The translations under genes and the position numbers were made by a program. Below, in pieces: positions 30,417 to 40,927 of a DNA stretch of 64,000 nt. Below the pieces are notes generated by a model that saw nothing but the letters and a program-made list of their open reading frames with translations, had not been told where the DNA came from and ran no database searches. The stretch is from Rhizobiaceae bacterium (GTDB taxonomy: Bacteria > Pseudomonadota > Alphaproteobacteria > Rhizobiales > Rhizobiaceae). Location: contig JANQMU010000097.1 in NCBI GenBank assembly GCA_028279875.1, positions 25,206-89,205 of the forward strand, given 5' to 3'. The number at the start of each line of letters is the position of its first letter. The first letter of the stretch is position 1.

Positions 30417-32576
30417 ATGCCGATGCGCCCCGTCCGCGGCCTGTCAATTGATCAGGACCTTCATGATTTCATCCTCGATGAAGCCCTGCCGGGGACCGGC
30501 GTCGATCCGGATGGCTTTTTCGAGGGATTGTCGGCGCTGATCCACGATTTCGCGCCGAAGAACCGGGCGCTTCTGGAGCGGCGCGACGCATTGCAGGACC
30601 AGATCGACCGCTGGTATCGCGACCAGGGTGCGCCGGCCGATCCGGCGACCCATGAGGCCTTCCTGCGCGATATCGGCTATCTGCTTCCGGAAGGCGGTCC
30701 ATTCACCATCGCAACGGGCAATGTCGACGCGGAGATCGCGACGGTCGCCGGACCGCAACTCGTCGTGCCGGTGATGAATGCCCGCTACGCGCTGAACGCC
30801 GCCAATGCGCGCTGGGGATCGCTCTATGATGCGCTTTACGGTACCGATGCTATTTCCGAAGATGGCGGCGCCGGGAAGGGCACGGGCTACAATCCGGTGC
30901 GCGGCGCCAGGGTGATCGCCTGGGCACGCCAATTTCTCAATGATTCGGTGCCGATCGGCGGCCAATGGCAGGATGCGAAGGGCCTTGCCGTCGCCGACGG
31001 CGAACTGGTCGTAACGCTTGCGCAGGGTGGCAACAGCGGCTTGAAGAACCCGGCGCAGTTTGCCGGCTATCGCGGCGACCCGGCCGCGCCGTCCGCGGTG
31101 CTGCTCAAGAAGAACGGCCTGCATCTGGAGATCGTCATCGACGGCGACAGCGCGGTCGGCCGCGACGACGCCGCCCATATTGCGGACATTATCCTGGAAT
31201 CGGCCCTGACGACCATTGTCGACTGCGAGGACAGCGTTGCCGCCGTCGACGCGGAAGACAAGATCGTCGTCTACCGCAACTGGCTCGGCCTGATGAAGGG
31301 CGATCTGACGGAAGAGGTGTCGAAGGGACGCAAGTCATTCACACGGCGCCTTGCGGAAGACCGTCGCTATCTGGACCGCAGGGGCGCCGACATGACCCTG
31401 CCGGGCCGGGCGCTGATGCTGGTGCGCAATGTCGGCCACCTGATGACCAATCCGGCGATTCTCGACCGCGACGGCAACGAGGCGCCGGAGGGCCTGATGG
31501 ATGCGATGCTGACCGGCCTGATCGCCCTGCACGATATTGGTCCGCAGGGCCGGCGGCGCAATTCGCGCGAAGGCTCGGTCTATGTGGTCAAACCGAAAAT
31601 GCACGGGCCCGAGGAAGTGGCCTTCGCATCCGACATTTTCGCCCGGGTCGAGGATGTGCTCGGCATGGCGCGCAACACCATGAAAATGGGCATTATGGAC
31701 GAGGAGCGGCGGACTACCGTCAATCTCAAGGAATGTATCCGCGGCGCCCGCGAGCGGGTGGTGTTCATCAATACCGGCTTCCTCGACCGCACCGGCGACG
31801 AGATCCATACCGCGATGGAAGCCGGGCCGATGATCCGCAAGGGCGACATGAAGCAGGCTGCGTGGATCGCGGCCTATGAAGACTGGAATGTCGATATCGG
31901 GCTGGAATGCGGCCTGTCAGGCCATGCGCAGATCGGCAAGGGCATGTGGGCGATGCCCGATCTGATGGCCGCCATGCTGGAACAGAAAATCGGCCATCCG
32001 AAGGCCGGCGCCAACACCGCCTGGGTGCCCTCGCCGACCGCCGCCACGCTGCATGCCACCCATTACCATCGGGTCAATGTCGCGGAGGTTCAGGCGGGCC
32101 TCAAGAGCCGGCCGCGGGCGAAGCTCGCCGACATCCTGTCGGTCCCGGTCGCGGAGCGGCCGAACTGGACGCCGGAGGATATCCAACGCGAACTGGACAA
32201 CAATGCGCAGGGCATCCTCGGCTATGTGGTGCGCTGGGTCGACCAGGGCGTCGGCTGTTCCAAGGTCCCCGACATCAACAATGTCGGGCTGATGGAAGAC
32301 CGGGCGACGCTGCGCATCTCGGCGCAGCACATGAGCAACTGGCTGCATCACGGCATCGTCAGCGAAGAACAGATCGTCGAGACCATGCAGCGCATGGCCG
32401 CCGTGGTCGACGGGCAAAATGCGGGCGACCCCGCCTATCGCGACATGGCCGGCCATTTCGACACATCAATCGCGTTCCAGGCAGCGCTGGAACTGGTGCT
32501 CGCCGGACGCCAGCAGCCCAATGGCTACACGGAGCCGATCCTGCACCGTCGGCGCCAGGAACTGAAGGCGAGCTAA
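30417..32576 (+). CDS. glcB: Malate synthase G
   Basis: [44 protein letters not shown], full-length 719 aa. Confidence 0.97.
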   Translation: MPMRPVRGLSIDQDLHDFILDEALPGTGVDPDGFFEGLSALIHDFAPKNRALLERRDALQDQIDRWYRDQGAPADPATHEAFLRDIGYLLPEGGPFTIATGNVDAEIATVAGPQLVVPVMNARYALNAANARWGSLYDALYGTDAISEDGGAGKGTGYNPVRGARVIAWARQFLNDSVPIGGQWQDAKGLAVADGELVVTLAQGGNSGLKNPAQFAGYRGDPAAPSAVLLKKNGLHLEIVIDGDSAVGRDDAAHIADIILESALTTIVDCEDSVAAVDAEDKIVVYRNWLGLMKGDLTEEVSKGRKSFTRRLAEDRRYLDRRGADMTLPGRALMLVRNVGHLMTNPAILDRDGNEAPEGLMDAMLTGLIALHDIGPQGRRRNSREGSVYVVKPKMHGPEEVAFASDIFARVEDVLGMARNTMKMGIMDEERRTTVNLKECIRGARERVVFINTGFLDRTGDEIHTAMEAGPMIRKGDMKQAAWIAAYEDWNVDIGLECGLSGHAQIGKGMWAMPDLMAAMLEQKIGHPKAGANTAWVPSPTAATLHATHYHRVNVAEVQAGLKSRPRAKLADILSVPVAERPNWTPEDIQRELDNNAQGILGYVVRWVDQGVGCSKVPDINNVGLMEDRATLRISAQHMSNWLHHGIVSEEQIVETMQRMAAVVDGQNAGDPAYRDMAGHFDTSIAFQAALELVLAGRQQPNGYTEPILHRRRQELKAS

Positions 32577-32908
32577 AACGGCAGTTTCATGCCCGGAGGA
32601 ATGGGCAGGCCGGCGGTCAGTTCCTTGGTCTTGTCCTGGACCGCCGCCTCGACCTTGCCCTTGGCGTCATTATGCGCGGCGACGATCAGGTCTTCCAGGA
32701 TCTCGGCCTCGTCTTCCTTGATCAAGGACGGGTCGACGGTCAGTCCGAGCATCATTCCCTTGCCGTTGAGGCGCACGGTCACCAGGCCGCCGCCGGAGGT
32801 TCCCTCCAGCTCGAGGGCTTCGATTTCTTCCTGCAGGCCGGCCATTTTTTCCTGCATTTCCTTGACCTTGCCCATCATGCCCATCAGGTCGCGCATTTGC
32901 ATCTCCAT
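32573..32908 (-). CDS. ybaB: YbaB/EbfC family nucleoid-associated protein
   Basis: [49 protein letters not shown]; downstream of dnaX. Confidence 0.95.
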   Translation of the reverse strand: MEMQMRDLMGMMGKVKEMQEKMAGLQEEIEALELEGTSGGGLVTVRLNGKGMMLGLTVDPSLIKEDEAEILEDLIVAAHNDAKGKVEAAVQDKTKELTAGLPIPPGMKLPF

Positions 32909-32950
32909 TGTCTCGCGCGCGGGCTCGGCCGCGCGGCTGTCGAAATTGAT

Positions 32951-34762
32951 CTATTGGTCTTCGTCGGGATCGACCGGCAGGATATCGCCATCCTCGCTTT
33001 GCATGGCCGGCTGGATATCGTCCAGGTCGTCGCTGCGGATGCGCACATCGCGGATGCGCGCGCCCGGATATTGCGCCAGGATGGCGGCGACATCGGGGTC
33101 CTGGGTGGCGTCGCTGACGAGTTCGGCGCGGTGGGCGTTGTCGATCTCCTCGAGCGTGCGGCCGCCTTCCTCGCGGCTGATGGCGATGACCCACCGCCGG
33201 CCCGTCCACTCTTTCAGCCGGGCGTCGAGTTCGCCGACAAGCGATTTCGGTGCGTCTTCGTGCAGCGCGATTTCCAGCCGGCCCGGTTCGATTTTCACCG
33301 GCCGCAGATATTTGCGGATCAATGCCTTCATCTTCAGATCACGGTGCCGGGCGGCGAGCTCCGCCAGATCTGTCAGGCCTTCGATCGGCACATGCGGTGC
33401 GGGCGTCTCCATCGGCGCCGGCTGCATCTGCTGCGCTATCTCGTGATCTTCCACAGGCCGTAGCATCGCCACGGGACCGCCGCCATTACCAGGCTGTACG
33501 GTCATCGGGCCGGGTCCTATATCGGCCGATGCCTGCATACCCGGCTGGCCGCCACCGGACGGCGCGCCGCCGGTGGGTTGTTCCGGCTGTTGGGGCGGGG
33601 CGTCGGACAGCTTTTTGATCGCCTCGTCCGGGCTCGGCAGATTGGCCGCATGGGTCAATCGGATCAGCACCATCTCACAGGCGCTGACCGGCCTGTTCGA
33701 CTGTTCCGTCTCCGGCACGCCCTTGAGCAGCATCTGCCACAGGCGCGACAGGACGGGGACCGACAGGGTGTCGGCGAAGGCCTTGCCGCGGGTGCGCTCG
33801 GCCTCGCTCAAGGCGGCGTCATGGGCCGCCTCGGGCACGAATTTCAGCCGCGTCACCAGATGGGTGAAATCGGCAAGGTCAGCGAGCACCACCGACGGAT
33901 TGGCGCCGGCGTCATATTGCTCGCGAAAGGCTTGCAATGCGGCGGCGACATCGCCTTTGGCGATCATCTCGAACAAGTCGACGATCCGGCCGCGATCGGC
34001 GAGGCCGAGCATCGACCGCACGGCATCGGCCTCCACCTTGCCGCCGCCATGGGCGATCGCCTGGTCGAGCAGCGACAGGCCGTCGCGGGCCGACCCTTCC
34101 GCCGCGCGGGCGATCATCGCCAGGGATTCATCGTCGACCGTCACCTCTTCGCGTTTGGCAATCGCGCGGAAATGGTCGACTAGCGCGGCGGCCTCGATAC
34201 GGCGCAGATCGAAGCGCTGGCAGCGCGACAGGACCGTGACGGGCACTTTCCGGATTTCCGTCGTCGCGAAAATGAACTTCACATGCTGCGGCGGTTCTTC
34301 GAGCGTCTTCAACAGGCCGTTGAAGGCCTGGGTGGACAGCATGTGGATTTCATCGATGATATAGACCTTGTAGCGCGCCGAAACCGGCCGGTAACGCACC
34401 TGCTCGATGATTTCGCGGATATCGTCAATGCCGGTATGTGAGGCGGCATCCATCTCGATGACATCGACATGGCTGCCGGCCATGATGGCGTCGCAATGTT
34501 CACCCGGCTGCTTGAGATCGATGGTCGGTTTGTCGATGTCGTCGGTGCGGTAGTTCAGCGCCCGGGCAAGGATGCGCGCCGTCGTCGTCTTGCCGACACC
34601 GCGAACGCCGGTCAGCATATAGGCCTGCGCGATGCGGTCGGTTTCGAAGGCGTTGGTGAGGGTGCGCACCATCGGTTCCTGACCGATGAGATCGCCGAAA
34701 TCCGACGGCCGGTATTTGCGTGCGAGAACGCGATAGCCGCTGTCTTGCGCTGTGTCGCTCAT
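32951..34762 (-). CDS. dnaX: DNA polymerase III subunit gamma/tau
   Basis: YRVLARKYRPSDFGDLIGQEPMVRTLTNAF, GVRGVGKTTTARILARALNY. Confidence 0.97.
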   Translation of the reverse strand: MSDTAQDSGYRVLARKYRPSDFGDLIGQEPMVRTLTNAFETDRIAQAYMLTGVRGVGKTTTARILARALNYRTDDIDKPTIDLKQPGEHCDAIMAGSHVDVIEMDAASHTGIDDIREIIEQVRYRPVSARYKVYIIDEIHMLSTQAFNGLLKTLEEPPQHVKFIFATTEIRKVPVTVLSRCQRFDLRRIEAAALVDHFRAIAKREEVTVDDESLAMIARAAEGSARDGLSLLDQAIAHGGGKVEADAVRSMLGLADRGRIVDLFEMIAKGDVAAALQAFREQYDAGANPSVVLADLADFTHLVTRLKFVPEAAHDAALSEAERTRGKAFADTLSVPVLSRLWQMLLKGVPETEQSNRPVSACEMVLIRLTHAANLPSPDEAIKKLSDAPPQQPEQPTGGAPSGGGQPGMQASADIGPGPMTVQPGNGGGPVAMLRPVEDHEIAQQMQPAPMETPAPHVPIEGLTDLAELAARHRDLKMKALIRKYLRPVKIEPGRLEIALHEDAPKSLVGELDARLKEWTGRRWVIAISREEGGRTLEEIDNAHRAELVSDATQDPDVAAILAQYPGARIRDVRIRSDDLDDIQPAMQSEDGDILPVDPDEDQ

Positions 34763-34863
34763 TGATGCTCCAGGAACCGGACCGCCGTCATCTACCGATC
34801 CCTTGGGTTTACAGAGGGCGCGATCAAAAAGCCAGAGGCGCCTTGCCGAAGCGCTGCGGCAGA

Positions 34864-35565
34864 TCACGGATCGATGGCGTAGATTCCCGGCTTTTCGCCG
34901 TGTATCCGGATCCTGTCGATGCGCACGCCATTCCAGTGGTAGCTGAGATGCCGGCCCTGTACCGGGATCCCGACAACATCCGGATAGAAAGCCGCGAGAC
35001 ATTCGCCGCCGGGATGGCGGACGCTGGGATAGACGACCCCGTCATGGCCGTCGCCGATCCTCTGCCGGGCAAAGGCCTGCGGCGGCGCATAATCGGTCTC
35101 ATGCAGCAGATGCAGATGATCGCCGCCGCGAAGATCGACCAGCGCGGCATCGACCGATCCGACGAGTTCGCGCATATCGGCAATCCATCCGGGCGCCTCG
35201 TCGGTTGCGGCGCAAAAGACCTGCCGGTGATGCACCGTCTCGAAGAGTGCGGTCTCGAACGATCGCGCCGCGTAATAGGCGCCGAAGGTGCCGTCGTGAA
35301 ACCGGCCCGGGCGGTCGGTGCTGACATGGGTGAAGCAGGCCATGACATAGGACGCGCCCTCGCCGCTGACGCGGCGGGCGACCGGCACCAGGTCCAGATT
35401 GCCGATGGTCTCGGCGAGGCGCGGATTGGTCTTTGCCTCCGCGCCTGCAAGCACATCCCAGTCGGCCGGATCGGCAATGTCCTCGAACAGGTCAATCGGT
35501 GGGAATGCCGAGTTGATAAGCCGATGAGTCTGCGGCCAGTCGACACGCGAAACCGGTGGTTTCAC
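34864..35565 (-). CDS. RES-domain toxin of a type II toxin-antitoxin system
   Basis: RFHDGTFGAYYAARSFETALFETVHHRQVF, GGDGVVYPSVR-like segment (GHDGVVYPSVRHPGGECLAAFYPDVV); GTG start overlaps antitoxin stop. Confidence 0.88.
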   Translation of the reverse strand: MKPPVSRVDWPQTHRLINSAFPPIDLFEDIADPADWDVLAGAEAKTNPRLAETIGNLDLVPVARRVSGEGASYVMACFTHVSTDRPGRFHDGTFGAYYAARSFETALFETVHHRQVFCAATDEAPGWIADMRELVGSVDAALVDLRGGDHLHLLHETDYAPPQAFARQRIGDGHDGVVYPSVRHPGGECLAAFYPDVVGIPVQGRHLSYHWNGVRIDRIRIHGEKPGIYAIDP

Positions 35566-35975
35566 CAGGCTCCCCGCTGCGCATCGAGATAGCGGCGCAC
35601 GCGCATCAGATCGGTCAGCTGGCCGCCAAGCATCACATCCAGCGCCGAGTGCCCGCCGAACCCGGCATTGGGGCGGCTGATCCACTGATAGCCTCGGCGC
35701 CTGTCCTTGAACAGAAGGCGAAGCGCCTTGTGGATGCCCAGCAGGTTGGAAAGCCGCGCCGCGAGATCGATGTTGCCGCGGCCGAGTTCACCGCTTTTCC
35801 AGCGCTGAAAGGTGCGTGTCGCGATGTCGCCCAGAAGAATGGCGGCCTGTTCGTCGGTCAGGCCCCAACGGTCGAACAGATTGATGACCGCCCGCTGCAT
35901 GGCCCTGATTTCGGCCGCAGAAAAGCGCGGTCCCTCGACCGGGGAAACCATGGTTACGGGACGCAGTTCGGGCAT
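35562..35975 (-). CDS. Xre/MbcA/ParS-type antitoxin
   Basis: INLFDRWGLTDEQAAILLGDIATRTFQRWKSGE HTH plus toxin-binding C-terminus FGGHSALDVMLGGQLTDLMRVRRYLDAQRGAW. Confidence 0.88.
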   Translation of the reverse strand: MPELRPVTMVSPVEGPRFSAAEIRAMQRAVINLFDRWGLTDEQAAILLGDIATRTFQRWKSGELGRGNIDLAARLSNLLGIHKALRLLFKDRRRGYQWISRPNAGFGGHSALDVMLGGQLTDLMRVRRYLDAQRGAW

Positions 35976-35999
35976 GGCGCAGGCCTTTGACCGATGGAT

Positions 36000-36040
36000 G
36001 ACTTTTGTCTTAAAATAGGCATTCTAACGACATTTGTCAA
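36000..36040 (-). promoter_or_regulatory. Promoter with twin GAC-N4-GTC operators upstream of the antitoxin gene
   Basis: Minus strand TTGACA-17 nt-TATTTT; palindromic half-motifs GACTTTTGTC (36000-36009) and GACATTTGTC (36029-36038). Confidence 0.65.
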
Positions 36041-36137
36041 TCTATCATGCCTCTCGACACCACGCGGGAAGCGGAGCCCGAAGCAGCGCACGCGCCGCGC
36101 TTCGACGGGGCCGACATCGCCGGGGCAGCTATGAAAT

Positions 36138-36245
36138 GGGGGGTGGGAGGCTGGCACGGTGACCCGTGCCGTGGCTCGTTAGGGCTGCTTCCTTCCGGAC
36201 CTGACCCGGTTGGCGAGTGGCTCGTCCACCACCAACCTCCCGGGC
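36138..36245 (-). ncRNA. ffs: Signal recognition particle RNA, small bacterial type
   Basis: Minus strand ...CCGGGTCAGGTCCGGAAGGAAGCAGCCCTAACGAG..., with GGGAGG/CCTCCC terminal pairing. Confidence 0.95.
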
Positions 36246-36354
36246 TCCATATCGGCAATCCGGAATACAAATGCAAGCAATTCATGGAAAAAACTGATAG
36301 GCTTCGACAGCAGGAACGGTTCGGGGCCGGCCGAGAGCGAACAGACAGGACAGA

Positions 36355-36759
36355 ATGGGCGATTTCGAACTCAACAACCGGATCCGGGCCGACAGTCACA
36401 TGGCCTCCGTGCTGGGCCTGTGCCAGCTCCGGCTGATGAATGACCGGCGCTGGCCCTGGCTGCTGCTGATTCCGCAGCGGCCCGGGATCGAGGAAGTCTT
36501 TGAGCTGACACCGCTCGATCAGACCTTGCTCACCTTCGAGACCTGCGAGACGGCGCGCGCCCTCAAACGCGTGACGCATTGCGAAAAAATCAATATCGGC
36601 GCCCTGGGCAACCATGTGCGCCAGCTCCATATCCACGTGATTGCCCGGAACCCGGGCGACCCGGCCTGGCCGGGCCCGGCCTGGGCGGTTGGGAACGCCG
36701 AACCTTATGAACCCAAAAGCGCCGCCGATCTGATCGCGGCCCTTATCGACGCACTTTAG
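36355..36759 (+). CDS. HIT domain-containing protein
   Basis: NHVRQLHIHVIARNPGDPAWPGPAWAVG. Confidence 0.92.
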   Translation: MGDFELNNRIRADSHMASVLGLCQLRLMNDRRWPWLLLIPQRPGIEEVFELTPLDQTLLTFETCETARALKRVTHCEKINIGALGNHVRQLHIHVIARNPGDPAWPGPAWAVGNAEPYEPKSAADLIAALIDAL

Positions 36760-36771
36760 GACCTCGAACAC

Positions 36772-37728
36772 TTGCCCATTTTCGACAATCCCGGCTTCGC
36801 GCAGGAGCCGAGCAGCAAAGTGGCCTTCGCCGGCAACCGTCTCGATCGCCGGTCCGAACACCGCGATGACGACTGCCTCGCCGAAGCGCTGGCCTCCGAC
36901 GCGATGCGGGGCTTCGCCATCGCCGGCGGCCGGGCCTTCCTGCGGGCCAATGGCAGCGGGTTCGAGGCGCTTCACCACGCCGAGCAACTGGCGGCGTTCG
37001 ACCCGGATCTGGACAACGCCATCCTGCTCGGCTTTGCCGAGACCGATGCGCCGCGGCTCGCCGTGCCCGTCCGTCTCGACCCGGAGGACCTGCCGCAGAC
37101 CGTCAAGGCGATCGACCATCGATCGATCTATATCCAGGGCCTTATCTCCGGCAGCCTGCTTGGCGAACTGGCGCAGGCCGCCAGCCTGCTCGCCTGGTCG
37201 CGCACCCATCGCTATTGCGGACGCTGCGGCGGTGAAACCCAGCCGCGGGCCGGCGGCTACCGCCGGGAATGCCCGTCCTGCGGCCATATGCTGTTTCCGC
37301 GCACCGACCCGGTGGTCATCATGCTGACCATCGACACGCAGAACGACCGGTGCCTGCTGGGTCGCAGCCCGCATTTCCCGCCGGGCATGTATTCGTGCCT
37401 CGCCGGGTTTCTGGAGCCGGGCGAGACGGTGGAGGAGGCCGTGCGCCGGGAAACCCGCGAAGAGTCCGGCATTCACGTCGCCCGTGTGCGTTACCACGCC
37501 ACGCAGCCCTGGCCGATGCCGCACACGCTGATGATCGGCTGCTATGGCGAGGCCGCCAGCACGCAGATCGTCGTCGACAGGCGCGAGCTCGAGGATTGCC
37601 GCTGGTTCAACCGCCGCGAGGCCGCGGCGCTGCTGACCCGGCAGATCGAAGGTGGCGACATGACGTCCCCACCGCCGGGCGCCATCGCCCATCACCTGAT
37701 CCGCGACTGGCTTTCGCACGGCGCATAG
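36772..37728 (+). CDS. nudC: NAD(+) diphosphatase
   Basis: Zn ribbon YCGRCGG...CPSCGH; Nudix box GFLEPGETVEEAVRRETREESG; TTG start. Confidence 0.95.
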   Translation: MPIFDNPGFAQEPSSKVAFAGNRLDRRSEHRDDDCLAEALASDAMRGFAIAGGRAFLRANGSGFEALHHAEQLAAFDPDLDNAILLGFAETDAPRLAVPVRLDPEDLPQTVKAIDHRSIYIQGLISGSLLGELAQAASLLAWSRTHRYCGRCGGETQPRAGGYRRECPSCGHMLFPRTDPVVIMLTIDTQNDRCLLGRSPHFPPGMYSCLAGFLEPGETVEEAVRRETREESGIHVARVRYHATQPWPMPHTLMIGCYGEAASTQIVVDRRELEDCRWFNRREAAALLTRQIEGGDMTSPPPGAIAHHLIRDWLSHGA

Positions 37729-37762
37729 AGTGTTCCGCGCCCGGAGTGTCATTGGCCGTAGG

Positions 37763-38410
37763 TTAGACTGTCTGCCTTGGCGTGATCGCCTTGAGAATTC
37801 GCGCGATATTCGGCTGGAATTCGCGATATTGCCAGCCTCGGGCCGCTGACATGGCGGCAGCCGACGCCGGATAACGGTCCGCCGCGGCGACACCGAACGT
37901 CTCCAGCAAATGCTTGCGCTTTCCGGCGGTCTCGAAGGAAAGGCTCTCGCCATAGCTATAGTGAATCAGCAGGAGATAGACCTCGATCACCTGCTCACCT
38001 TCCAGTCCCAGCCGATACAGGGCGGAGAATATCCGTTCCACCAGCGGCAGGATGTGAAGGCTCGCCTGACCCTCATTGAGCAGCACGCCGACGAGCCAGG
38101 GATCCGTTCGGAACGTATCGTGAAAAGCCTTCATGACCGCCATGATTTCAGCCGTCTCGTCTGCCTGGGGCGCGGGAACCTGAATGGACTGCGCCACATG
38201 ATCGAGCATGGCGAGCAGCAGATCGTCGCGGTCGGCGATATGTCGATAGAGCGACATCGCGCCCGCGTCGAGCTCGCGCGCAAGCCGGCGCATGGTCAGT
38301 CTGGCGATCCCCTCGCGGCGGACCAGCCTCAGCGCGGCGGAAACGATCCGGTCGCGATCAAGCGGTTTCGGTTTGACCGTCTCCTTCGACGCGCTCCCTC
38401 GAACTGCCAT
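37763..38410 (-). CDS. TetR/AcrR family regulator
   Basis: DRIVSAALRLVRREGIARLTMRRLARELDAGAMSLYRHIADRDDLL. Confidence 0.93.
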   Translation of the reverse strand: MAVRGSASKETVKPKPLDRDRIVSAALRLVRREGIARLTMRRLARELDAGAMSLYRHIADRDDLLLAMLDHVAQSIQVPAPQADETAEIMAVMKAFHDTFRTDPWLVGVLLNEGQASLHILPLVERIFSALYRLGLEGEQVIEVYLLLIHYSYGESLSFETAGKRKHLLETFGVAAADRYPASAAAMSAARGWQYREFQPNIARILKAITPRQTV

Positions 38411-38467
38411 GGGCTCCCTTTCTTTCTGGCCATCAGTCTTGACGGGATATGGCAATCTGCGCAATAT

Positions 38468-38482
38468 GCGTACAATGTACGC
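38468..38482. promoter_or_regulatory. Perfect 15-nt inverted repeat, candidate TetR operator
   Basis: GCGTACA-A-TGTACGC between divergent tetR-type and MFS genes. Confidence 0.7.
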
Positions 38483-38546
38483 GACACCAGCAACATTTGC
38501 CAGCCAGCCAGTCGCCCCCCTGTCGGAATGATTATCGAGGCACGCC

Positions 38547-39746
38547 GTGTCAAACGTCGAGCACGCGCAGAGCAAGACCCGCGACAGCGCACAATCCCTG
38601 GCGCCGCTCTACATCGCCAATCTCGTCTGCAGCATGGGAATGATGGGATTTGTGGCGCTTGCCGGCCCGCTGGCCGTCGTGCTGGGACTTGACGCCTGGC
38701 AGATCGGCCTTTCGGCGACGGCTGGCGGGCTTGGCTGGGTCCTGTCGGCCCGCGCCTGGGGTCGAGCGGCTGACAGGTTGGGGCGCAAGCCCGTGCTGGT
38801 TTCCGGGCTGGCCGGGTTTGCGGCCGGATATTTTGCACTGTGTCTTGCGGCTCAAGCGGGTGCTGCCTGGGGCCTGGGTGCCTTGATGACGCTCGCCGGG
38901 CTGGTTGCGGCGCGCTTTTTGGCCGGCCTGTTTTATGCCGCCCTTCCGGCGGCCGGGGCAGCCTTGATTGCGGACCGGTACGCGGCCGAAGCACGGGCAG
39001 GCGCCATGGGCCGGCTGGGCGCAGCTCAGGCTGCTGGCCTATTGTTCGGCCCGGCATTCGTAGCGGTCACCGCCGGGCCCTCCCCCGTATTGCCGCTGTT
39101 TTTGCTGTCGGCGATCCCGATCGCGGCCCTCGCCTTTCTTCTGATGCGCCTGCCCCGCGACTCCAGGACGGGAGGAGACGTTGTCCCGCCGCTGCCGCTG
39201 TCCGACAAGCGGCTGCTGCGTCCGGTTCTGACGGCCTTCGCGGCGATGATTGCCATCGGTATCGGCCAGATCGTCGTGGGCTTCGTGGCGCTCGACCGGC
39301 TGGGCCTGTCAGGGCCGGACGCGACGCGGATCGCCGCGCTGGCGCTTTTCGCCGTCGGTGTCGCGCTCGTCGTCGCCCAGATTATCGTCGCCCGACTTGG
39401 CTGGCAGCCGCCGCGCCTCATTGCGACCGGCGGTGCGATCTCGGCCGTCGGGTTTCTGTGCGCGGCCGCGGCGCCCAATGCCGCGACGCTGATCCTGGCC
39501 TATGCGGTTGCCGGCTTCGGAGCCGGCTGGGTGATGCCGGCGATTTCCGCCGCCGCCGCGAATGCCGTGCAGGGCGACGAGCAGGGCCGCGCAGCAGGCG
39601 CGGTTTCGACGGCGATCGGCATTGGCGCGATGGTCGGGCCTCTTGTCGGCGGGTCGCTTTACAGCCTGGCGGTCATTCTCCCGCTTCTGTGCGCGGCGGC
39701 GGCCATGGCAGCCGCAGCCTTCGCCGGCCTGGAGCGCTCTAAATAG
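38547..39746 (+). CDS. MFS transporter (drug-efflux type)
   Basis: 12-TM pattern; ARAWGRAADRLGRKPVLVSGLAGFAAGYFAL; divergent from TetR regulator. Confidence 0.9.
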   Translation: MSNVEHAQSKTRDSAQSLAPLYIANLVCSMGMMGFVALAGPLAVVLGLDAWQIGLSATAGGLGWVLSARAWGRAADRLGRKPVLVSGLAGFAAGYFALCLAAQAGAAWGLGALMTLAGLVAARFLAGLFYAALPAAGAALIADRYAAEARAGAMGRLGAAQAAGLLFGPAFVAVTAGPSPVLPLFLLSAIPIAALAFLLMRLPRDSRTGGDVVPPLPLSDKRLLRPVLTAFAAMIAIGIGQIVVGFVALDRLGLSGPDATRIAALALFAVGVALVVAQIIVARLGWQPPRLIATGGAISAVGFLCAAAAPNAATLILAYAVAGFGAGWVMPAISAAAANAVQGDEQGRAAGAVSTAIGIGAMVGPLVGGSLYSLAVILPLLCAAAAMAAAAFAGLERSK

Positions 39747-39859
39747 GCCAGCGGCCGGGCTGTTCGCGCCAGGTCCGAACCGCAGAAATCCTTCTGCGTG
39801 CGCACGGCAATTTCTCTTTTGCCACCCCGGGTCGTTCAATCGCGGCTCTTTCCTGTCGT

Positions 39860-40927
39860 TCACCCCGGATCACGGGATTTCCCGGCCACGGCCTCCTCCT
39901 TTGGATTGCGTCGCCGCTTGGCGCGCAACCGTGCCATCTTTCTGAGGTCCGCCACCTCGTCGTGCTCGTCGACGATCTCGGTGCCGAGAAGCGTCTCGAG
40001 CACGTCTTCCATCGTGACCAGCCCGGCTGTTCCGCCGTACTTGTCTTCCACCAGGGCGATGTGTGCGTCGCGATCCATGAGGAGATCAAAGAGCGTATCA
40101 AGGTCCGTGTCCTCCGACACGCGCAGCATCTTGCGGGCGAAATCCGCGACCGGGCGCTCGTCTTCACCGCGCAGGGCCGCAAGCAACAGGTCGCGCGCCA
40201 GAACAAAGCCCTGCACGTCGTCAATGGTCTCACCGGTGACCAGGATGCGCGAGAAGGTGAATGCCTCCCGCCCTGCCACGGCCGAAGCCACGGTCGCCTC
40301 GGCCGGCACATGCTCGATCACCGTTCGCGGCGTCATCACCTCGTGCGCCTCTATTTCGGGCAGGCGGAACAGGTTGGCAACGACGCGCGTTTCGTCTTCC
40401 TCAACCACGCCAAGGCGGTGACCGGCGGTCGTCAGTGCGGTGATCTCCTCGCGGGAGATCTCCGCGCCGGCCTCGCCCGGCGTCAGGAACCGCGTGATCG
40501 CCTGGCTCATCCAGACCAGCGGCAATTGCACGGTAATCAGCCAGGGCAGCACACGGACCGCGAAGGGGGCGAGCGCGCGCCAGTGTGTCGCCCCGAGGGT
40601 CTTGGGAACGATTTCCGAAAGAACAAGGATGCCCAGTGTCAGCAGGCCGGAGAATATTCCGACGCCCACATCATTGAATACGACCGCCGCCTGGGCGCCC
40701 GCCCCGGTGGCCCCCACGGTGTGTGCGATTGTGTTGAGCGACAGGATCGCGGTCAGCGGCCGTTCAATATCAGTTCGCAAATGCCGCAGTTTCTCCGCCA
40801 GCTTCGGTCGGTCTTCCTCGGCTGCCTCCACGAAGGAGGGGGTGATCGACAGCAGCACCGCCTCCAGGATGGAGCAGAGGAACGACACACCGATAGCAAG
40901 AACGACGAAGAGGATTAGCAGGGTCAT
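39860..40927 (-). CDS. CNNM/HlyC-CorC family protein (DUF21 + CBS pair)
   Basis: MTLLILFVVLAIGVSFLCSILEAVLLSITPSFVE; EAHEVMTPRTVIEHVPAEATV; GLVTMEDVLETLLGTEIVDEHDEVADL. Confidence 0.92.
   Translation of the reverse strand: MTLLILFVVLAIGVSFLCSILEAVLLSITPSFVEAAEEDRPKLAEKLRHLRTDIERPLTAILSLNTIAHTVGATGAGAQAAVVFNDVGVGIFSGLLTLGILVLSEIVPKTLGATHWRALAPFAVRVLPWLITVQLPLVWMSQAITRFLTPGEAGAEISREEITALTTAGHRLGVVEEDETRVVANLFRLPEIEAHEVMTPRTVIEHVPAEATVASAVAGREAFTFSRILVTGETIDDVQGFVLARDLLLAALRGEDERPVADFARKMLRVSEDTDLDTLFDLLMDRDAHIALVEDKYGGTAGLVTMEDVLETLLGTEIVDEHDEVADLRKMARLRAKRRRNPKEEAVAGKSRDPG

Noticed and set aside
31907-33463. 518-aa plus-strand ORF spanning glcB, ybaB and dnaX
   Set aside because: Out of frame with glcB and antisense to ybaB/dnaX, both clearly coding.
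36000-36260. SRP RNA region as a CRISPR-like or IS inverted repeat
   Set aside because: Sequence matches the conserved SRP RNA core, and the inverted repeats are its helix arms.
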